Origin: Rhodococcus opacus
GTDB lineage: Bacteria > Actinomycetota > Actinomycetes > Mycobacteriales > Mycobacteriaceae
Length of the DNA stretch: 64,000 nt
Direction of reading: 5' to 3'
Assembly: GCF_012396235.1 (NCBI RefSeq)
Contig: NZ_JAAXPA010000029.1
Location: 1-64,000, forward strand
Shown: piece by piece, positions 60,934-64,000 of the stretch
Position numbering within the stretch: position 1 is the stretch's first letter
How the letters are laid out: each line of letters begins with the position of its first letter
Made by a program: the position numbers and the translations under genes
The notes under the pieces: model-generated
Seen by the model: the letters and a program-made list of their open reading frames with translations, nothing else
What the model was told of the DNA's origin: nothing
The model's database searches: none

Positions 60934-62148
60934 ATGACCACCAGCACCACGTGGATCGAATCGATCACCATGGAGGAACTCGACCGCGATCCGAACCCGA
61001 TCTACGACCGGCTCCGGCGCGAGGCCCCGATTGCGTTCGTGCCCGCGGTAGGGATGCACGTCGTGTCGTCGCGCGACCTCTGCCTGCAGATCGCGCAGGA
61101 TTCCGAGACCTGGTCCACGGTGATCGCGCCCTCGGGTGGACGAACCTTCGGGAAAGGTACCGTACTCGCCGCCAACGGTGAACAGCACGAGAAAATTCGC
61201 GAATGGATCGATCCCCAATTGCGGCCCAGTGCAGTGGACTCCTATGTAGAAGCGCTGGTCCGGCCGCAGGCGCGCAGCCTCCTGGAAGGGATCGAGGATC
61301 TGGGTGCCGCAGACATCCAGGAGGCCTACTTCGCGCCGATCAGTGTGCGTTCGGTTGGGGACCTGATGGGTCTCACCGAAATCCCTTCGGAGACATTGGT
61401 GCGCTGGTTCCAGACGCTGGCGCAGTCGTACGGGAACGCGGAAGTCGACGAGAACGGAAACTTCGCCAATCCCGGGCCGTTCGAGGCCGGTGACCAGGTG
61501 AAGGCCGAGATCGTCGCCGCTGTCGGCCCGATGCTCGACCACTGGACCGAACATCCCGACCACACCCTGATCTCGCACTGGCTGCACGACGGGACGCCCG
61601 ACGGCCAGGTCCGCGACCGGTCCGAGATCTACCCGAACATCTACGTGTTCCTGCTCGGCGCCCTTCAGGAGCCCGGGCACGTCATGACGACCACCCTGGC
61701 AGGGCTATTCCAGCACCCCGACCAGCTCGAACGCGTCATCGACGACCCCACCCTCATTCCGCGCGCCGTCAACGAGGGCGCGCGCTGGGTGGCCCCGATC
61801 TGGAGTGCCGCGGTGAAGGTCGCGGGCCGCGATGTCACCATCGGCGGCATCGACCTGCCGACGGGAACACCGGTCATGCTGGCATACGGTTCGGCCAATC
61901 GAGACGAGTCCGTCTGGGAGAACGCGGAGGCCTACGAGATCGACCGGCCCATCATGCCGCATCTGGCGTTCGGAGCGGGAAACCATGCTTGCGCCGGAAC
62001 GTATCTCGGTACCGCGATCGTGCGGATCGCACTCGAGGAACTGTTCGAGACGATCCCGAACATCGAGCCCGATCCCGACCGCGCCCCGCAGTTCTGGGGA
62101 TGGACGTTCCGCGGACCGCAGGGCCTGCACGTCACCTGGGAGGTCTGA
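60934..62148 (+). CDS. gcoA: Cytochrome P450 aromatic O-demethylase, GcoA/CYP255-like
   Basis: 404 residues, cytosolic. The haem ligand is C353 (HLAFGAGNHACAGTYLG). The I-helix reads GALQEPGHVM instead of the common (A/G)GxxT, as in GcoA of Amycolatopsis, and GGRTFG, AVDENG-like (EVDENGNFANP) and FWGWTFRGP also match it. Recalled GcoA guaiacol-pocket phenylalanines F75 and F395 correspond to F72 and F392 here, but F169 is Tyr (Y166). It should demethylate guaiacol or 4-alkylguaiacols to catechols plus formaldehyde. The reductase gene follows after 3 bases. AgcA-like alkylguaiacol activity is the main alternative. Confidence 0.85.
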   Translation: MTTSTTWIESITMEELDRDPNPIYDRLRREAPIAFVPAVGMHVVSSRDLCLQIAQDSETWSTVIAPSGGRTFGKGTVLAANGEQHEKIREWIDPQLRPSAVDSYVEALVRPQARSLLEGIEDLGAADIQEAYFAPISVRSVGDLMGLTEIPSETLVRWFQTLAQSYGNAEVDENGNFANPGPFEAGDQVKAEIVAAVGPMLDHWTEHPDHTLISHWLHDGTPDGQVRDRSEIYPNIYVFLLGALQEPGHVMTTTLAGLFQHPDQLERVIDDPTLIPRAVNEGARWVAPIWSAAVKVAGRDVTIGGIDLPTGTPVMLAYGSANRDESVWENAEAYEIDRPIMPHLAFGAGNHACAGTYLGTAIVRIALEELFETIPNIEPDPDRAPQFWGWTFRGPQGLHVTWEV

Positions 62149-62151
62149 CCG

Positions 62152-63180
62152 ATGGACCGTATGGTGACGGTGTCGGGGCAGGACGGGGCGTTCCCGGTCG
62201 CACCCGGCACGTCGGTCCTGGAAGCCGCATTGCGGGCGAATCGCTGGCTTCCGCACGCCTGTTCACAGGGGACCTGTGGCACGTGCAAGATTCGGGTTCT
62301 CTCCGGGGAGGTCGACCACGGCGCCGCCGACGAGACCATCCTCTCCGCCGACGAACGCTCGTCGGGACTCGCGCTGGCCTGCCAGTCGAAACCGCACGGA
62401 GACCTGGCCATCGCCCCCGTGAACGACGCCGACCCCGGCCGGCCGATGCACCCCCTCCGCGACTACACAGGCACAGTACGGGAACTGTCCGACATCGCTC
62501 GGCAGACCCGCAGGCTCGTCGTCGAACTCGACGAGCCGATGGAGTTCGACGCCGGTCAGTACGCCGAACTGATCGTGCCGGGCTCCGGTGTCGCGCGCCA
62601 GTATTCGATGGCGAACCCGCCGTCCGAGCAACGGCTGCTCGAGTTCCACGTCCGGAATACGGCGGGCGGCCTCGCCACCGAGGGCTGGATCTTCGACTCA
62701 CTCGCGGTGGGTGACCGCATCGATCTGCGTGGACCGCTCGGCCAGTTCGGTGTCGTCGAAGCCCGGGAGGAGCCGGCCATCCTGATCGGCGGAGGCACCG
62801 GGCTCGCACCGCTCAAATCGATTGTCCGGCATGCACTGGATCACGATCTGCTACCGGCGATTCACCTCTACCACGGTGGTCGCCGGGAAGCCGACCTCTA
62901 CGACGTCGAGTGCTTCCGCGCGATGGAGGCGACCGATTCCCGATTCCACTATCACCCGGTCCTCAGTGAGGAGAACTGGGACGGGGCAACGGGAATGGTC
63001 ACCGACGCCGTGCTGGGTGACTTCGCCAGTTGCCGTGGCCACAGCGGATACCTGTGCGGACCGCCCGCGATGGTCGTCGCCGCCGTCAAGGCCTTGAAAC
63101 GCCGCCGCATGTCGCCGCGGTTGATCTTCAAGGAGGAGTTCACCGTGAACGCTCCGCGGCCGGCGGCCGAGGCCGTGTGA
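62152..63180 (+). CDS. gcoB: P450 reductase: 2Fe-2S ferredoxin-FAD-NAD(P)H fusion, GcoB-like
   Basis: 342 residues. An N-terminal plant-type ferredoxin has C37, C42, C45 (CSQGTCGTC) and C77 (ACQSK). The FAD domain has RQYSMAN (149-155), and the nicotinamide domain has IGGGTGLAPLKSI and GYLCGPPAMVVAA. This single-chain order matches GcoB, the dedicated partner of GcoA, unlike typical two-protein bacterial P450 chains. It passes electrons from NADH to the P450 encoded directly upstream. Confidence 0.88.
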   Translation: MDRMVTVSGQDGAFPVAPGTSVLEAALRANRWLPHACSQGTCGTCKIRVLSGEVDHGAADETILSADERSSGLALACQSKPHGDLAIAPVNDADPGRPMHPLRDYTGTVRELSDIARQTRRLVVELDEPMEFDAGQYAELIVPGSGVARQYSMANPPSEQRLLEFHVRNTAGGLATEGWIFDSLAVGDRIDLRGPLGQFGVVEAREEPAILIGGGTGLAPLKSIVRHALDHDLLPAIHLYHGGRREADLYDVECFRAMEATDSRFHYHPVLSEENWDGATGMVTDAVLGDFASCRGHSGYLCGPPAMVVAAVKALKRRRMSPRLIFKEEFTVNAPRPAAEAV

Positions 63181-63227
63181 TCCCACTGTCCCCCAACCCG
63201 ACCTACTACGCCGAGAACAGGAATTTC

Positions 63228-63539
63228 ATGTACCGAGTGAGCATCATTTACAACCCGCCGACCGACCCGGCGGAATTCGACGAGTACTACGCCACAAAAC
63301 ACCTGCCGCTGGTCCGGCAGGTGCCCGGGGTCGTCCGATTCGCCGCCGGCAAGTGTGAGACCTTCGACGGCACTACTCCCGCGGGATACGCGCTCGCCGA
63401 GTTGTTCTTCGACTCCAAGGATGCCGCCGCGCAGGCTCTCTCGTCACCAGCTGGGCAGACGGCCGCCGGAGATCTCGCGAACTTCGCCACCGGTGGTGTC
63501 ACGATGCTCTTCAGCAACGAGGACACCGTTCTTCCCTGA
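63228..63539 (+). CDS. EthD-family protein
   Basis: 103 residues; ATG at 63228 with AGGA 5 bases upstream. EthD pattern: YNPPTDPAEFDEYYATKHLP, VRQVPGVVRFAAGKCE and ALAELFFDSKDAAAQALSSP. EthD is a small dimeric alpha/beta-barrel protein of unknown mechanism required with the P450 EthB in ether-oxidising clusters. Its place after the P450 and reductase genes suits a parallel helper role in O-demethylation. Confidence 0.85.
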   Translation: MYRVSIIYNPPTDPAEFDEYYATKHLPLVRQVPGVVRFAAGKCETFDGTTPAGYALAELFFDSKDAAAQALSSPAGQTAAGDLANFATGGVTMLFSNEDTVLP

Positions 63540-63561
63540 CCGTACTTGTTGGCGCAGCGCA

Positions 63562-64000
63562 TCACGAACCTCTGCGCGCGTGCTCCTTCCGGTACAGGCC
63601 GGGGCTCGAGCCGAAGGTGCTGCGGAACAACCGGCTGAAATGGGACACGTCGCGGAAGCCGGCGCACTCGCTGACGTCGGCGACGGACAGATCCGTGGTG
63701 AGCAGGTACTTTCGCGCAGCCTCGAGGCGGGCCTGGTACAGCCAGGCCCGCGTCGTGGTGCCCTCCGCATTGAACAGCTTGTGCACGGTGCGCAGCGACA
63801 TACCCGCTGCCGCGGCGATGTCCGACAGCGTGATGTCGGCGTCGTGGAGATTCTGTTCGATCACCCGCTGAACCCGCGTGAGGTCCTCCGTGCGGTGCAG
63901 GTCTGCAGCGCTGGTCGCCAATAGGCCCTCGGTCAGGGCCGTGGCAAACATGTCGACGGCGGAGGATGCGAACGACACGGCAGCACCTTGCGACATCGGC
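63562..64000 (-). CDS. AraC/XylS-family regulator, C-terminal part (cut by window end)
   Basis: The visible 144 residues contain the double HTH: LSDIAAAAGMSLRTVHKLFN and LSVADVSECAGFRDVSHFSR with LFRSTFGSSPGLYRKE. It is close in pattern to the AraC protein at 59787. The N-terminal effector domain lies beyond position 64000. Convergent with the EthD gene. Confidence 0.85.
   Translation of the reverse strand, partial: PMSQGAAVSFASSAVDMFATALTEGLLATSAADLHRTEDLTRVQRVIEQNLHDADITLSDIAAAAGMSLRTVHKLFNAEGTTTRAWLYQARLEAARKYLLTTDLSVADVSECAGFRDVSHFSRLFRSTFGSSPGLYRKEHARRGS

Noticed and set aside
1-64000. CRISPR arrays, tRNA genes, prophage structural genes, plasmid or conjugation genes
   Set aside because: None seen on reading both strands: no regularly spaced repeats, no cloverleaf with a TTCRANYC arm noticed, no capsid/terminase or relaxase motifs. 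A tRNAscan or similar run would be needed to exclude tRNAs formally.

Overview
The window looks like the chromosome of a large-genome Rhodococcus (opacus/jostii/wratislaviensis type). The evidence is a GC-rich sequence with strong GC3 bias, a 16S rRNA 5' end and rrn leader of corynebacterial type, Rv1733c-family membrane proteins, a PknK-like kinase-regulator, a wax-ester-synthase remnant, and a run of aromatic, aldarate and acyl-CoA catabolic clusters. The organism assignment is inference; no database was searched.

Layout. 1-1500: start of a leftward rrn operon, then decayed alpha/beta-hydrolase genes. 1.6-12.6 kb: a hemophore-like secreted protein, a leftward operon (oligopeptide-type ABC importer, TauE/SafE permease, glucarate dehydratase gudD, a frameshifted D-2-hydroxyacid dehydrogenase) and a divergent D-2-hydroxyacid dehydrogenase plus universal stress protein. 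12.6-15.5 kb: unknown proteins and an Old Yellow Enzyme reductase.

15.4-32.2 kb is an accessory block of about 16.6 kb bracketed by two 177-bp direct repeats (174/177 identical). The left repeat holds the intact 5' end of a hypothetical gene and the right repeat holds the intact 3' end of a TetR gene; each repeat also carries a stub of the other gene. This is what a single-crossover insertion between two formerly adjacent genes leaves behind. Inside are a molybdenum-hydroxylase operon (XdhC, MarR, an unrecognised coupled protein, FAD, 2Fe-2S and Mo subunits) with two matching palindromic operators, IS5-type transposase remnants, a double-module Lrp/AsnC regulator, an MHS-type transporter, a TauD-type dioxygenase and a 1085-residue Ser/Thr kinase-ATPase-LuxR regulator.

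32-45 kb: TetR with an amino-acid permease and nitrilase-family hydrolase, a diguanylate cyclase, a DMT exporter with LysR, two Rv1733c-family proteins around a secreted intradiol-dioxygenase-like lipoprotein, and a probable electrophile/quinone stress group (pirin, VOC, MarR, AhpD-like, YceI) that shares an 18-bp operator.

45-55 kb: IclR regulator with pcaIJ and a thiolase (end of the beta-ketoadipate pathway), enoyl-CoA hydratase/TetR, and a sugar-porter/Usp/two Gfo-Idh-MocA operon suggestive of inositol or similar polyol use.

55-64 kb: an aromatic catabolic region with an IclR regulator, three lower meta-cleavage enzymes (hydratase, decarboxylase, tautomerase), an acyl-CoA dehydrogenase, an AraC regulator and a GcoA/GcoB-like cytochrome P450 O-demethylase system followed by an EthD-like protein and a second AraC regulator cut by the window edge. 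A 20/22-identical motif occurs upstream of both the IclR gene and the P450 gene, suggesting common control of demethylation and downstream catabolism.
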